Translations under genes and position numbers: made by a program
Shown here: positions 9,063-16,434 of the stretch, piece by piece
Layout of the letters: the number at the start of each line of letters is the position of its first letter
How positions within the stretch are numbered: position 1 is the stretch's first letter
The notes under the pieces: generated by a model
The model's database searches: none
Seen by the model: the letters and a program-made list of their open reading frames with translations, nothing else
Told to the model about the DNA's origin: nothing
NCBI RefSeq assembly: GCF_003148475.1
Contig: NZ_QGGG01000009.1
Coordinates: 1 to 64,000, forward strand
Source of the DNA: Pseudaminobacter salicylatoxidans
GTDB lineage: Bacteria > Pseudomonadota > Alphaproteobacteria > Rhizobiales > Rhizobiaceae
Length of the DNA stretch: 64,000 nt
Reading direction: 5' to 3'

Positions 9063-9234
9063 TTATCGATGGCACACGACAATGGCTGCGTTGCGGTCCA
9101 GATCACCGGACAGGTAGCGAACCTTCAGATACGCCGCCCTTGTTGATGTTTCCCGATACGGTGGCGCGCCTGGGGGGCTGTCCGTTGGTGTCGGTGAGCC
9201 GCACCGTTACACGGATGACGGGCTGATAGTTCAC
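9063..9234 (-). pseudogene. small frameshifted gene coupled to 9231-9461
   Basis: A GTG overlaps the stop of the upstream gene (GTGA, at 9231-9234) and opens VNYQPVIRVTVRLTDTNGQP and ATVSGNINKGG. After a one-base shift the frame continues AAYLKVRYLSGDLDRNAAIV and ends CHR. The joined product would be about 55 residues. I recognise no family. The tight overlap argues for a former two-gene unit, perhaps phage-derived; this is inference. Confidence 0.35.
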
Positions 9235-9461
9235 CGACTTGCTCTTAGCGCGTCACAATCCCGCTCAGTCTCCCGGCTGCGTTCGACCTCATCACGCAGC
9301 CGGGAAACCGAGCGCACATGACGGCGTACGGCTTCGATGATGATCGCGACGAAGTAGACCGGCACCGCCGCCCATGCCACCACGCCCGGCGGCGAACTGC
9401 CGTCCACATCGAAGGTATTAGGCTGCTGCCGACAAGAAGCGGGATCGAGATTCAGAAACAC
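9231..9461 (-). CDS. hypothetical small membrane protein
   Basis: A 76-residue frame with a GTG start. It has a hydrophobic helix (VVAWAAVPVYFVAIIIEAV) followed by a strongly charged helix (RHVRSVSRLRDEVERSRETE) that could form a coiled coil. No good ribosome binding site is seen. The one-span plus coiled-coil layout recalls phage Rz-like proteins, but nothing specific supports that. Confidence 0.35.
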   Translation of the reverse strand: MFLNLDPASCRQQPNTFDVDGSSPPGVVAWAAVPVYFVAIIIEAVRRHVRSVSRLRDEVERSRETERDCDALRASR

Positions 9462-9709
9462 GCGAACATCAGGCCTGGTCGAACCCAGTCCGTGCCGACT
9501 GTCTCTACTCCGAACCTGTCCCAGGAGCCGACGAAGCCTGCGACGACACCGACCCCGGCGCCAGCCTCTTGGTCAGGTTGTGACCATGGAAGGACCCGCC
9601 GCATGACGCTGCCGTGCGCACGCCGTGCTACGGCTCTTCTAGTCGGCCACACACGAAACGTCCCCGAGCGAACGGCCGAGTCGGGAAAGGTTACGATGCT
9701 GCCTTTGCG

Positions 9710-10354
9710 TCAGCGAGATAACCGGGAGGCTGTAAACAGCTTCTGGTCTTCGATTTCTCGGTAGATGTTTCGCAACTGGCGAGCCTTCAAGGTTTCCTCG
9801 CCATTGACCAGCAAGTTCGTCAGCATCATATCACCCGGCCTCAAACCTCCCTCGCAGGAGCCGACATGCTTCATATGGGTGAAGAACTGGCCATGGCTGC
9901 GACTGCGTTTGTCTTGATTAACAACGGCGGTTTCGGCGCGAGTCTCCTCGTTGGAGACAAACGTGGTTTTATGCCTGACATCAGACGTCCCCGTCTTGTC
10001 TGCGGATGGCGACGGGCCGGAGCAGTGCATGCTCCACGAGAGCACATTCCCGGACACTGAAGCCTGCGGTTCTTCGCAGATTTCCTTGAGGCTGGCGATG
10101 TTTGATTGCTGTTCGCGAGCCTCAAGCTCATGAAGAGCGCGATCGGCTCCGGCGTCGAGACAGACCTTCCAGATCTTCCGGATATCGAATGAGGTCGTGC
10201 TCTCACTGAGTGTACTGGATTGGTCGACCGTCCATAAACCTTCGCTGCGCGACGGCAAATCGACCGGAAGCTCGAAGGCCGGCGCAGCATGCGAGACGCC
10301 AAGAACGAGACAAGCGGCGAGCAAAATCGGGAAGGGACGCATGGGATGTTTCAT
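9710..10354 (-). CDS. secreted DUF3617-like protein, paralogue A
   Basis: A 214-residue exported protein (signal peptide to about residue 26, PAFA|FELP). The mature start ELPVDLPSRSEGLWTVD and later KVCLDAGADRALHELEAREQ match its neighbour at 10351-11010, so the two are tandem paralogues. The xPGLWE...CL pattern is that of DUF3617, a periplasmic or lipoprotein family of unknown function. It begins inside the last codons of its paralogue (ATGA overlap) and is the last gene of the SPFH operon. A conserved C..E..C pattern could give a disulfide. Confidence 0.7.
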   Translation of the reverse strand: MKHPMRPFPILLAACLVLGVSHAAPAFELPVDLPSRSEGLWTVDQSSTLSESTTSFDIRKIWKVCLDAGADRALHELEAREQQSNIASLKEICEEPQASVSGNVLSWSMHCSGPSPSADKTGTSDVRHKTTFVSNEETRAETAVVNQDKRSRSHGQFFTHMKHVGSCEGGLRPGDMMLTNLLVNGEETLKARQLRNIYREIEDQKLFTASRLSR

Positions 10355-11010
10355 ATTGCTCCCAACCGCTTGTTGATCTCGACCCCCTCCTTCAGCAGCT
10401 TGTCCGATACGGCCAAAGACTCATAAATGTTGACGGGCTGTGCTTCATCCGGCCATGCATCGCTATTATAGGTGAAGCCGACGTCGATTCCGTCGCCGGG
10501 TGTCTGGCCGGCTGGACATTCACCGATCCAGCGCTGCTCTTCGACCAGATCGATTTCGAGCAGGAGGGGCACGTCGTTGGGACCACTGTGCTCCACCTCC
10601 ACGACCTCACTTTCGCTCCTGAACGTTGTCGTCCAGCGGAAATCATTGCCAGCCGCATCATCGTCATCCTGGGAGTTTGTTCTGCAGGCCATCTCGCCGG
10701 CCAGGACCTCTCCGGCCAGCGAGAATTTCGGCGCCTGGCAACTGATATCGTGGAAAACCACCTGCTGCTCCTTACGCAGAATCTTGAGTTCCTGAAGTGC
10801 GCGATCCGCTTTCGCGTCCAGGCAGTATCTTTTTATATCCTTGAGCTGGTTCGGGCCGACGGTGCCGGTCGTTCGCATCTCCCACAAGCCCGGTTTGCGT
10901 GCCGGAAGGTTTGCCGGAAGATCATAGGCGGCGGCTGGAATTGAACTGGAGAAAAGCAGGCTTATGCCGGCAATCGGCTTTGTGACAATTTTCAAGACAG
11001 CCTCATTCAA
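10351..11010 (-). CDS. secreted DUF3617-like protein, paralogue B
   Basis: A 219-residue protein with an N-terminal signal (GISLLFSSSIPAAA, cut near residue 28). The mature part opens YDLPANLPARKPGLWEMRTT and continues KRYCLDAKADRALQELKILR, parallel to paralogue A. Cysteines at CLDAKAD, SCQAP, ACRTN and GECPAG suggest two disulfides in the periplasm. It lies 36 bases after the SPFH gene on the same strand and overlaps paralogue A by 4 bases, so the three are probably co-transcribed. The function is unknown. Confidence 0.7.
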   Translation of the reverse strand: MNEAVLKIVTKPIAGISLLFSSSIPAAAYDLPANLPARKPGLWEMRTTGTVGPNQLKDIKRYCLDAKADRALQELKILRKEQQVVFHDISCQAPKFSLAGEVLAGEMACRTNSQDDDDAAGNDFRWTTTFRSESEVVEVEHSGPNDVPLLLEIDLVEEQRWIGECPAGQTPGDGIDVGFTYNSDAWPDEAQPVNIYESLAVSDKLLKEGVEINKRLGAI

Positions 11011-11046
11011 AAAACGGGTTGTTGGGGGGAGGGGGCACGCATACGT

Positions 11047-12039
11047 TCAGGCCTTGTCGCCCTGATCCTGTCCGAATGGTTCCTGCGGCCTTGGGCTGTG
11101 CGTGGCCGGCAATCCTTTCGGATCACTTACGTCCTTCACCAGCGAAGCGAGAAGGGCTTTCGTTCCAAGATTGCTACCGGACCCATCGCCAGTCACTAGT
11201 ACGGTGCGCCCCCCATGGGTGGAGGCATCTCGCAGCGCCTCCAGGCGCTTGATCTCCATCATGAATGCCATAGCGTCCGAATCCGTCAGGGTTGTATCCG
11301 CACGAAAAGCCGCCAGCGCCTTTGCATTGCCCTCGGCAATGATGCTGCGGCTCTCCGCTATCCCGCGTGCCGTAATCGTCATTGCCGCTGCCGATGCTTC
11401 CGCACTTTTCGTCCGCTTGATCTTCTCGGCTTCGCCGTCATTCTGTGCGGCCTCCAATCGACGTTGCGAGGCAAGCACTTCGTTGAACGCCGAGATCATT
11501 TCCTCCGTCGGTCGCGGGTCGTCGATCAGGACAGCGCGAATCTCGTAGCCGTAACCGTTCATGGCTTCGTCAAGCGATTCGCGTACCGTCCGGGTGAACT
11601 CATCCCGATCAGTGTAGAGCTGGTCGAACGTCTTCGTGGCTGCCACGGCTCGTGCCTCGGTCGCGACATAGGATTCGATCTGCCCCTCAGGATTATGCAG
11701 CTCATAGAATGCAGCTTTAACCGCGCTCGCGATTACGCGGTACTGCAAGCTGATAGGCATGGTGACGAAGGCATTATCCCTCGACTTTACACCCAACTGA
11801 AGCGCAATCTGCTTCGTCTGCAGCGAAAAGGGCCCGCGAGCCTTCTGAAGTGGCCAGGGCAATTTCAGCGACAGGCCGGCGGACCGATACCCGCTATAGC
11901 GCCCGAACGTCTCCAGAACCCTGGCATGCTGTTGTGGTGTGATGACGAAAATCGTCCTGATCCACAGAAAGCCCGCAATCACGCTGATGATGTTGGCAAC
12001 GGAATCAATTGGGATGGGAAGCCCCAGGAAGCTGTACAT
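11047..12039 (-). CDS. SPFH/band-7 membrane protein
   Basis: A 330-residue protein: an N-terminal membrane helix (about 8-30), then a band-7 domain (FVITPQQHARVLETFGRYSG, LKLPWPLQKA, AVAATKTFDQLYTDRDEFTR) and a long charged helix rich in Ala and Glu (AEKIKRTKSAEASAAAMTIT, ESRSIIAEGNAKAL) as in flotillin, HflK/C and stomatin proteins. Such proteins build large oligomeric membrane rings that organise proteases or lipid domains. It is the first gene of a cluster with two secreted paralogues, so an envelope-quality or scaffold role is plausible but inferred. Confidence 0.85.
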   Translation of the reverse strand: MYSFLGLPIPIDSVANIISVIAGFLWIRTIFVITPQQHARVLETFGRYSGYRSAGLSLKLPWPLQKARGPFSLQTKQIALQLGVKSRDNAFVTMPISLQYRVIASAVKAAFYELHNPEGQIESYVATEARAVAATKTFDQLYTDRDEFTRTVRESLDEAMNGYGYEIRAVLIDDPRPTEEMISAFNEVLASQRRLEAAQNDGEAEKIKRTKSAEASAAAMTITARGIAESRSIIAEGNAKALAAFRADTTLTDSDAMAFMMEIKRLEALRDASTHGGRTVLVTGDGSGSNLGTKALLASLVKDVSDPKGLPATHSPRPQEPFGQDQGDKA

Positions 12040-12507
12040 CTAAATCAATATCTCACAATTATCTTGGCTGACTATCTTTGCAGCCACGCTGCCGCGCCAG
12101 CATATCACCTGTCGAGCCGAGCCTGCGATTGACAGTTGGTTGCCGGCTGTAACGGCCCGACACGGGCCTTTCCTGAGAATGCGTGGTAAACCCACTTCGT
12201 CTCGTGCATGGCCGGCTTCACCAGTCTTCCGCGAGGGGCGAGAAGAACCAGCACGGTTGGCAGTGCGAAGGCCGCGTCAGAAAGGCTGTATCTTATGCCC
12301 GGCGTTTCGGGATCGCCCTGACGAGTCTGCAGAGGGCGTAAACGGCGGAAATGATGTAAGGGGGCCGCCGATGAACTGATGTCGTATAAGCCACCTTTTC
12401 TCACCCTGAAGGAAATTTGCAATACAATCCCTTTGATCGCTATTTCGCGTGAAATCCCCAACAGGGCTCGAGCTTGGCTTGTACGTTGAAAACAAATATG
12501 TTTTCCA
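12040..12507. other. gene-free stretch
   Basis: Long frames exist on both strands, but none shows a known motif or a believable start. It separates the minus-strand SPFH cluster from the plus-strand DsrE gene and must hold both promoters. Nothing else was identified. Confidence 0.4.
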
Positions 12508-12540
12508 TACCGGCAGTGCCAACCATCGGCACTGCCGGTA
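12508..12540 (+). promoter_or_regulatory. perfect 13-bp inverted repeat before the DsrE gene
   Basis: TACCGGCAGTGCC, loop AACCATC, GGCACTGCCGGTA. It ends 18 bases before the ATG at 12559, just upstream of the GGGAGCGAG ribosome binding site. It could be an operator, an attenuator, or a terminator of something upstream; no T tract follows. Confidence 0.6.
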
Positions 12541-12558
12541 ACGACTCGGGAGCGAGAT

Positions 12559-13095
12559 ATGAATTTCAAGACAATACTAGCCGCAGGCTGCATGGTCCTG
12601 GGGACGAGCTTTGCCCACGCTGGGCCCGATGATCCGTCGAAATTCGAGGCCGTCCAATATGGAGCCCAGAAATTCGTCTACGACTTCAACTTCGGCACTC
12701 CACAGGAAGGGCTGGGCGCGCTCGGTTTTATCAGGAACCACATCAAGGCGCTGAAGGAATTTGGTGATTTCGAGAAATCTCGTATCGTTATCGTCGCCCA
12801 TGGCAACGAGTTGCATGCTTTCTCGCGCGTGAACAAGGCGGCTTTCCCCGAGGCCTATGCCACCTTCAAGGAACTGACTGACCAGGGAGTCGAAATCCAT
12901 ATCTGCAGGAACGCCGCGAAAAGCCGCGGTTACGATCCGGATGGCTTCTATGATGTGATGACCGTTGTGCCTGCCGCCGTCATCGATATCGCCAGATACG
13001 CGGGTGAAGGTTACGGCTATATCTATCCGGCCCAGTTCGCAAAGGTCACGCGCGAAGATATCGTGGCTCAGTATCCTGAAGTCGACATGGACTGA
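12559..13095 (+). CDS. periplasmic DsrE-family protein
   Basis: A 178-residue protein with a signal peptide (cut after SFAHA, residue about 21) and a DsrE/DsrF-like alpha/beta fold: ALGFIRNHIKALKEFGDFEK, SRIVIVAHGNELHAF and the cysteine segment GVEIHICRNAAKSRGYDPDG, ending in YPAQFAKVTREDIVAQYPEV. DsrE proteins handle sulfur through a conserved Cys. This exported type is widespread, and a role in thiol or sulfide stress is inferred. A 13-bp palindrome lies just upstream. Confidence 0.85.
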   Translation: MNFKTILAAGCMVLGTSFAHAGPDDPSKFEAVQYGAQKFVYDFNFGTPQEGLGALGFIRNHIKALKEFGDFEKSRIVIVAHGNELHAFSRVNKAAFPEAYATFKELTDQGVEIHICRNAAKSRGYDPDGFYDVMTVVPAAVIDIARYAGEGYGYIYPAQFAKVTREDIVAQYPEVDMD

Positions 13096-13127
13096 TTGGC
13101 TGGGCGGCACTTTTATCTGTGCCGCCT

Positions 13128-13382
13128 ATGCTCCCTGATCTCGCAAGGTCTCCGTCCATTCGCGCCATCGGCATTATCAGCCCCTCTTGGTTCGCCCGAA
13201 CTGCGAAGGCTTTGAAATCGTGGCAGGACAGCGCAGGTTCAACGCCCTCAAAGCCCTTGCCACCGAGGGCATCAGCAACCCCGTACGGTGTGCGATCATG
13301 GAGGACGGCGACGATGCGGCATCGTTGGCCGAAAAGTTCGCCCGTTTGCCCAACAACGAACTGGATGAATACAAGGCATTCC
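13128..13382 (+). pseudogene. ParB/RepB-type partition protein fragment, frameshifted
   Basis: The first frame gives PSIRAIGIIS; after a one-base loss near 13180 another frame continues VRPNCEGFEIVAGQRRFNAL, then CAIMEDGDDAASLAEKFARL and NELDEYKAF. These are the ParB N-terminal domain motifs (GI-P-LVRP, EIVAGQRR, SLAEN-AR, DE...AF). Only about 85 of more than 300 residues remain, without the HTH part. It is a trace of a plasmid- or phage-borne ParB-like gene. Confidence 0.75.
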
Positions 13383-13406
13383 CGGTCTCAATAACCGGAG
13401 GGGAAC

Positions 13407-13667
13407 ATGCACCTCGACGACAAGCATGTTTATCGCGTCGGGAGCCATTCCGAGTCTAGGAATGACCTCCCCGCAGGCGATGACGAACTCGACAAATTCA
13501 TCGCTACGGCGCGCAAGCGGACCGAGCCGTGGCTGAGGGCATTTATATCGGTCGGCGTGAAAAGCATTTTGGCGTCGATGCCCATAATCGGTCTCTATGC
13601 GATTGGTGGTGCATCGCTCGTGCCGAAAGGGAATTCGATGAGGTCAGCATATCTGCACACCAGATAA
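13407..13667 (+). CDS. hypothetical protein
   Basis: An 86-residue frame with a good site (GGAGGGG) before the ATG. The first 45 residues are charged (SRNDLPAGDDELDKFIATAR) and are followed by one hydrophobic segment (SILASMPIIGLYAIGGASLV). No family is recognised. It directly follows the dead ParB fragment, so it may itself be a remnant. Confidence 0.3.
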   Translation: MHLDDKHVYRVGSHSESRNDLPAGDDELDKFIATARKRTEPWLRAFISVGVKSILASMPIIGLYAIGGASLVPKGNSMRSAYLHTR

Positions 13668-14062
13668 GCACCCCGGGGCAGGCTTTCCGAGCAAACCGAA
13701 TTGATTCGTGAATTCGTACGGATTTCCCCGCGCATCCTGCCCCCGAGCAGATCATTTCTCCATCTTCGTCAAACTATTTTCCGGAGGACCGGGACGCCAA
13801 GAAGTAAATGATGTCGCTTAAGTATCGCCGTTCACTCATTGATTTTCTTAGCATTTCGACGTTCACGGTTCTAAAATCGCCGTTGACGCAAAGGGATTTT
13901 TGAGGCTTCCGGCATGAGTGGCTGGTTCGCACGCCTGCAGATACGCAACCCGCCCGACGAACCGGGGTGCGGCACCACCTCGGTCGTCTCATCTGAAAGT
14001 AGTTGCCCTTTTACCGAGACAGGCACACTATCGAAGTGCGGCGCGGGCAAGTGGAGAGTTCG
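13668..14062. other. gene-free stretch
   Basis: No supported gene, RNA or repeat was found. It contains the promoter region of the methyltransferase gene; the frame upstream of its ATG is open but shows no conserved residues. Confidence 0.4.
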
Positions 14063-14863
14063 ATGACATCGAGCTTCAATGTCCACAACGCGGCTGGTTA
14101 TGAGCGGCTCATGGGCCGCTGGAGTAAAAGGCTCGCGCCGCTGTTCATCGATTTTTGCGGCCTTGCAGATGGCGAGAAGGTTCTGGATGTAGGCTGTGGC
14201 ACCGGCAGCTTGACCTTTGCGCTAGCCGAAGCGGCAGCAGTCGGACAAATTACTGCTATCGACTTTTCACCCGTGTTTGTTGAAGCCGCAACCCGCCGCA
14301 ACGTCGATCCTCGCATTTCAGTCCTGCAAGCCGACGCTTGCGATCTGCCATTTGACGACGACACATTCGATCGTGCGTTTGCGTTGCTCGTTCTCCATTT
14401 CGTACCGGATGCTGGAAAGGCAGTTGCTGAAATGCGCCGCGTCGTGCGATCAGGTGGCACCGTCGGCGCTGTCGTGTGGGATCATCTTGGTGGCATGCCC
14501 GGTATGCGCATGATGGTCGACACAGTGGCAGCTCTCAGCGAAGATGGGCGTCAACTGCGCAGTCGCTACTGCTTCCAGCCGATGATGCAGCCCAGCGAGA
14601 TGAAGCGGACTTTTGTCGAGCACGGTCTCGTCGAGGTTGTCGAAACCGAACTGATGATCCGTATGGATTATCAGAATTTCGACGACTATTGGGCACCCAT
14701 TGCCGCCGGCGAAGGACCGCTCGGCAAATACGTTGCTGCGCTCGATGAAGTGGAGCGGGTCCGTACTGACGCAGCGGTGCGCAATGCCTATGAAGCCGGG
14801 CGACCCAATGGGCCGAGGTCTTTCGCAAATGTCGCCTGGGCATGCAAAGGCATCGTGCCTTGA
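14063..14863 (+). CDS. class I SAM-dependent methyltransferase
   Basis: A 266-residue protein starting MTSSFNVHNAAGYERLMGRW. It has motif I VLDVGCGTGSLTFALAE (about residues 39-55), the acidic loop ITAIDFSPVFVEAA, motif II LQADACDLPFDDDTFDRAF and post-motif RVVRSGGTVGAVVWDHLGG, so the full Methyltransf_11 fold is present. It transfers a methyl group from S-adenosylmethionine; the acceptor is unknown. The ATG preceded by GGAGAG is preferred over an upstream start that adds a non-conserved stretch. A tRNA-like sequence follows 10 bases after the stop. Confidence 0.85.
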   Translation: MTSSFNVHNAAGYERLMGRWSKRLAPLFIDFCGLADGEKVLDVGCGTGSLTFALAEAAAVGQITAIDFSPVFVEAATRRNVDPRISVLQADACDLPFDDDTFDRAFALLVLHFVPDAGKAVAEMRRVVRSGGTVGAVVWDHLGGMPGMRMMVDTVAALSEDGRQLRSRYCFQPMMQPSEMKRTFVEHGLVEVVETELMIRMDYQNFDDYWAPIAAGEGPLGKYVAALDEVERVRTDAAVRNAYEAGRPNGPRSFANVAWACKGIVP

Positions 14864-14873
14864 GCCGATACGC

Positions 14874-14949
14874 AGCAGGATAGCGCAGCCCGGCAGGCAT
14901 GCGGTTCATACCCGCAAGGTCATCGGTTCAAATCCGATCCCTGCAACCA
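14874..14949 (+). tRNA. tRNA-Met-like gene, anticodon CAT, atypical
   Basis: A 76-base sequence with an encoded CCA end. Anticodon arm TGCGG-TTCATAC-CCGCA gives CAT; the T arm ATCGG-TTCAAAT-CCGAT is perfect. The acceptor AGCAGGA/CCCTGCA pairs only at positions 2-6, so position 1-72 is unpaired as in initiator tRNAs, and 7-66 is also mismatched. The D stem is poor. It resembles initiator tRNA in its 3-prime half. It may be a degenerate or mobile-element tRNA rather than a housekeeping copy. Confidence 0.5.
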
Positions 14950-15107
14950 GATGGCTTCATATGACGCCAAGCGTCGAATGCAGCAGAGGAAGCGGAAAAC
15001 GGCGTTGACCGGCGATTTCTCATTTCACCGCTTAAGTCTGGCAATTCACGGAAGCTTGAGTATCGGTTCTATGTCTGATCCGACAGATTTCTCTTTCCTG
15101 GTGAGAT

Positions 15108-15245
15108 ATGCCTTTTGCGGTGTTGATTTTGCTTTGGCTGGTCGCGGGCGTCTATGTCGCTTCGATATTGGCGCCGCGTGGTTTTGAAGAGAGGGCACGG
15201 TACGTTCTTCTGTGGCCTCTCTACCTTTGGAGACGGCGCGGGTAG
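15108..15245 (+). CDS. very small membrane protein
   Basis: A 45-residue protein starting MPFAVLILLWLVAGVYVASI. The N-terminal 20 residues form a hydrophobic helix, followed by a charged turn (PRGFEERARY) and an amphipathic Trp-rich end (VLLWPLYLWRRRG). GGTGAG lies upstream of the ATG. The pattern of helix, positive loop and aromatic-basic tail is that of a real small inner-membrane protein. No family name is known to me. Confidence 0.5.
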   Translation: MPFAVLILLWLVAGVYVASILAPRGFEERARYVLLWPLYLWRRRG

Positions 15246-15341
15246 AGTCGTCCCGTCCCGCCTCATTCCGACATCAGGAAAAAGTCCACGGCGGCAAAAG
15301 CGAGGGCTAATTCCCGATGAACATGGCCCATGTGATGATCG

Positions 15342-15363
15342 AGGACCGAAGCTCGGCCTTTTT
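15342..15363 (+). terminator. terminator candidate
   Basis: AGGACCGA, loop AGC, TCGGCCT followed by a short T run; one bulged A in the left arm. It lies about 100 bases after the small membrane gene at 15108-15245. Confidence 0.5.
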
Positions 15364-15564
15364 CTGTTCGGGTGTGCGGTGATCCTTGTCAGGCTCAGTC
15401 ACTTGGCATCTCCTGTCAGTAGCTGGGTTGATGATGAGGCCATACCGGGTCCCCGCAGATTAACCAAGGGACGGAAGGCCGCAGCCATCCGGTGGCGGGT
15501 AGCTGCCTTCATACCTGGCTATAGTCCAGCTATGCCGGATTATAGTTTTCGCGCGTTTGTTTAA

Positions 15565-15873
15565 TCAGGGCTTCGCCGCGTCAAGCGCTTCGGCCATCTT
15601 CGCGCGCCAGTCTTTACCGGTGGCTTTGAAGCGAGCCAATGTATCCGGATCGACACGCAGCGTCACGGCTTCCTTGGGCTTGTCCACGCGAGGACGGCCA
15701 CGCGAACGCTGGATGCTCTCGTAGAGATCCGGAAACACCTCCTTGAACGGCTTGGCTTGTGCAAGCTGTTCGTCGGTCGCTTCCGGCGCGTCGGGATCAC
15801 TGGCGATCTGGCGCTGGATTTCAGCTTCTTCCTCGTCGGTGAGAGGCGGAAGGTTCTTGAACTTGATAGCCAT
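15565..15873 (-). CDS. brnA: BrnA family antitoxin
   Basis: A 102-residue protein starting MAIKFKNLPPLTDEEEAEIQ, with GRPRVDKPKEAVTLRVDPDT and ARFKATGKDWRAKMAEAL. This is the BrnA ribbon-helix-helix DNA-binding domain that binds the BrnT RNase toxin and represses its own operon. An in-frame GTG one codon earlier is also possible. The ATG overlaps the stop of the brnT remnant just upstream, the normal brnTA order. The antitoxin looks intact while the toxin is broken. Confidence 0.9.
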   Translation of the reverse strand: MAIKFKNLPPLTDEEEAEIQRQIASDPDAPEATDEQLAQAKPFKEVFPDLYESIQRSRGRPRVDKPKEAVTLRVDPDTLARFKATGKDWRAKMAEALDAAKP

Positions 15874-16115
15874 CACAAGCTCCTTTCCTTGTTGCTGGCG
15901 GGCCGCATGGAAATGATCGGGAGGCCTTCACGACCCAAACGTGCAAACACCACGGTCACAATGCCATCGATCAGGACGTTGATGGCCATGAACCTACCGG
16001 CCTTGGCGGGCAGGGATGGTGGCATCCTCGAAGAACTCCAGCGTCAGATCAGCGAAATCCATGCGTGCCTGGCAAGATTCTGTCGGCGCTTCGGTTCGTC
16101 CCATATGATCTTCAC
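15873..16115 (-). pseudogene. brnT: BrnT toxin gene, disrupted by two frameshifts
   Basis: Three frames together give a BrnT protein: VKIIWDEPKRRQNLARHA, then MDFADLTLEFFEDATIPARQ, then FMAINVLIDGIVTVVFARLG and GLPIISMRPASNKERSL. All BrnT landmarks are present (WDExK, FxDAT, ISxRxAxxxER), but in-frame stops follow both shift points. The first break is near 16060 and the second near 16000. The stop codon overlaps the brnA start, so operon geometry is preserved. Loss of an active RNase toxin next to a kept antitoxin is a common end state. Confidence 0.85.
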
Positions 16116-16118
16116 GTG

Positions 16119-16173
16119 ATTATTCGTACACGAAAAATTCAACAAGCTACAAGAATAAAAGTGTACGAATAAT
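16119..16173. promoter_or_regulatory. 13-bp inverted repeat between brnT and tRNA-Arg
   Basis: ATTATTCGTACAC (16119-16131) and its exact complement GTGTACGAATAAT (16161-16173) are separated by 29 AT-rich bases. The repeat lies immediately upstream of the brnT start, where the BrnA-controlled promoter is expected. It also borders the 3-prime end of tRNA-Arg, so an att-site role cannot be excluded. Confidence 0.55.
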
Positions 16174-16175
16174 AG

Positions 16176-16249
16176 TGCGCTCGGCAGGGCTCGAACCTGC
16201 AACCTACGGGATCGAAGCCCGGTGCTCTATCCATTTGAGCTACGAGCGC
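16176..16249 (-). tRNA. tRNA-Arg (anticodon TCG)
   Basis: A clean cloverleaf on the minus strand: acceptor GCGCTCG/CGAGCGC, D stem GCTC/GAGC, anticodon loop CTTCGAT in a stem of 5 (CCGGG/CCCGT with one wobble), and T arm GCAGG-TTCGAGC-CCTGC. Anticodon TCG reads CGA. CCA is not encoded. It is a typical integration target; an integrase remnant lies 1.7 kb away. Confidence 0.95.
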
Positions 16250-16430
16250 ATGGCAGATCCAGCGTCGTGTCGAACGCCTGTCCGTTTTCCTGAAGGAATC
16301 CCTCGTCTGTTTCAGTCAGCCGGTCGCACACATACCGTTCGAAAAACCTTTCGTCCGACTTGAAGAATCCGCCAGTATCATCGGCGAACAGGATGTCGCC
16401 GTTGGAGAATTCGCGGAATTTCAGGGCCAT
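16227..16430 (-). pseudogene. N-terminal fragment, possibly of an HxsB-like radical SAM protein
   Basis: From an ATG at 16430 the frame reads MALKFREFSNGDILFADDTG, then FFERYVCDRLTETDEGFLQE, and stops inside tRNA-Arg. The F-RF...G-L-NDAG-F...F-R-V--RL pattern recalls the N-terminal segment of HxsB-type radical SAM maturases, but the CxxxCxxC domain is missing. Because the end runs into the tRNA, the rest was probably lost when DNA integrated at or recombined beside the tRNA gene. The family assignment is tentative. Confidence 0.35.
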
Positions 16431-16434
16431 ACGC

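Noticed and set aside
13774-14086. Minus-strand small frames before the methyltransferase
   Set aside because: No motifs or ribosome binding sites, and they overlap the likely promoter.
15505-15545. CTATAGTCC ... GGATTATAG imperfect repeat after brnA as a terminator
   Set aside because: It has a mismatch and no T tract on the brnA strand; kept out for lack of support.
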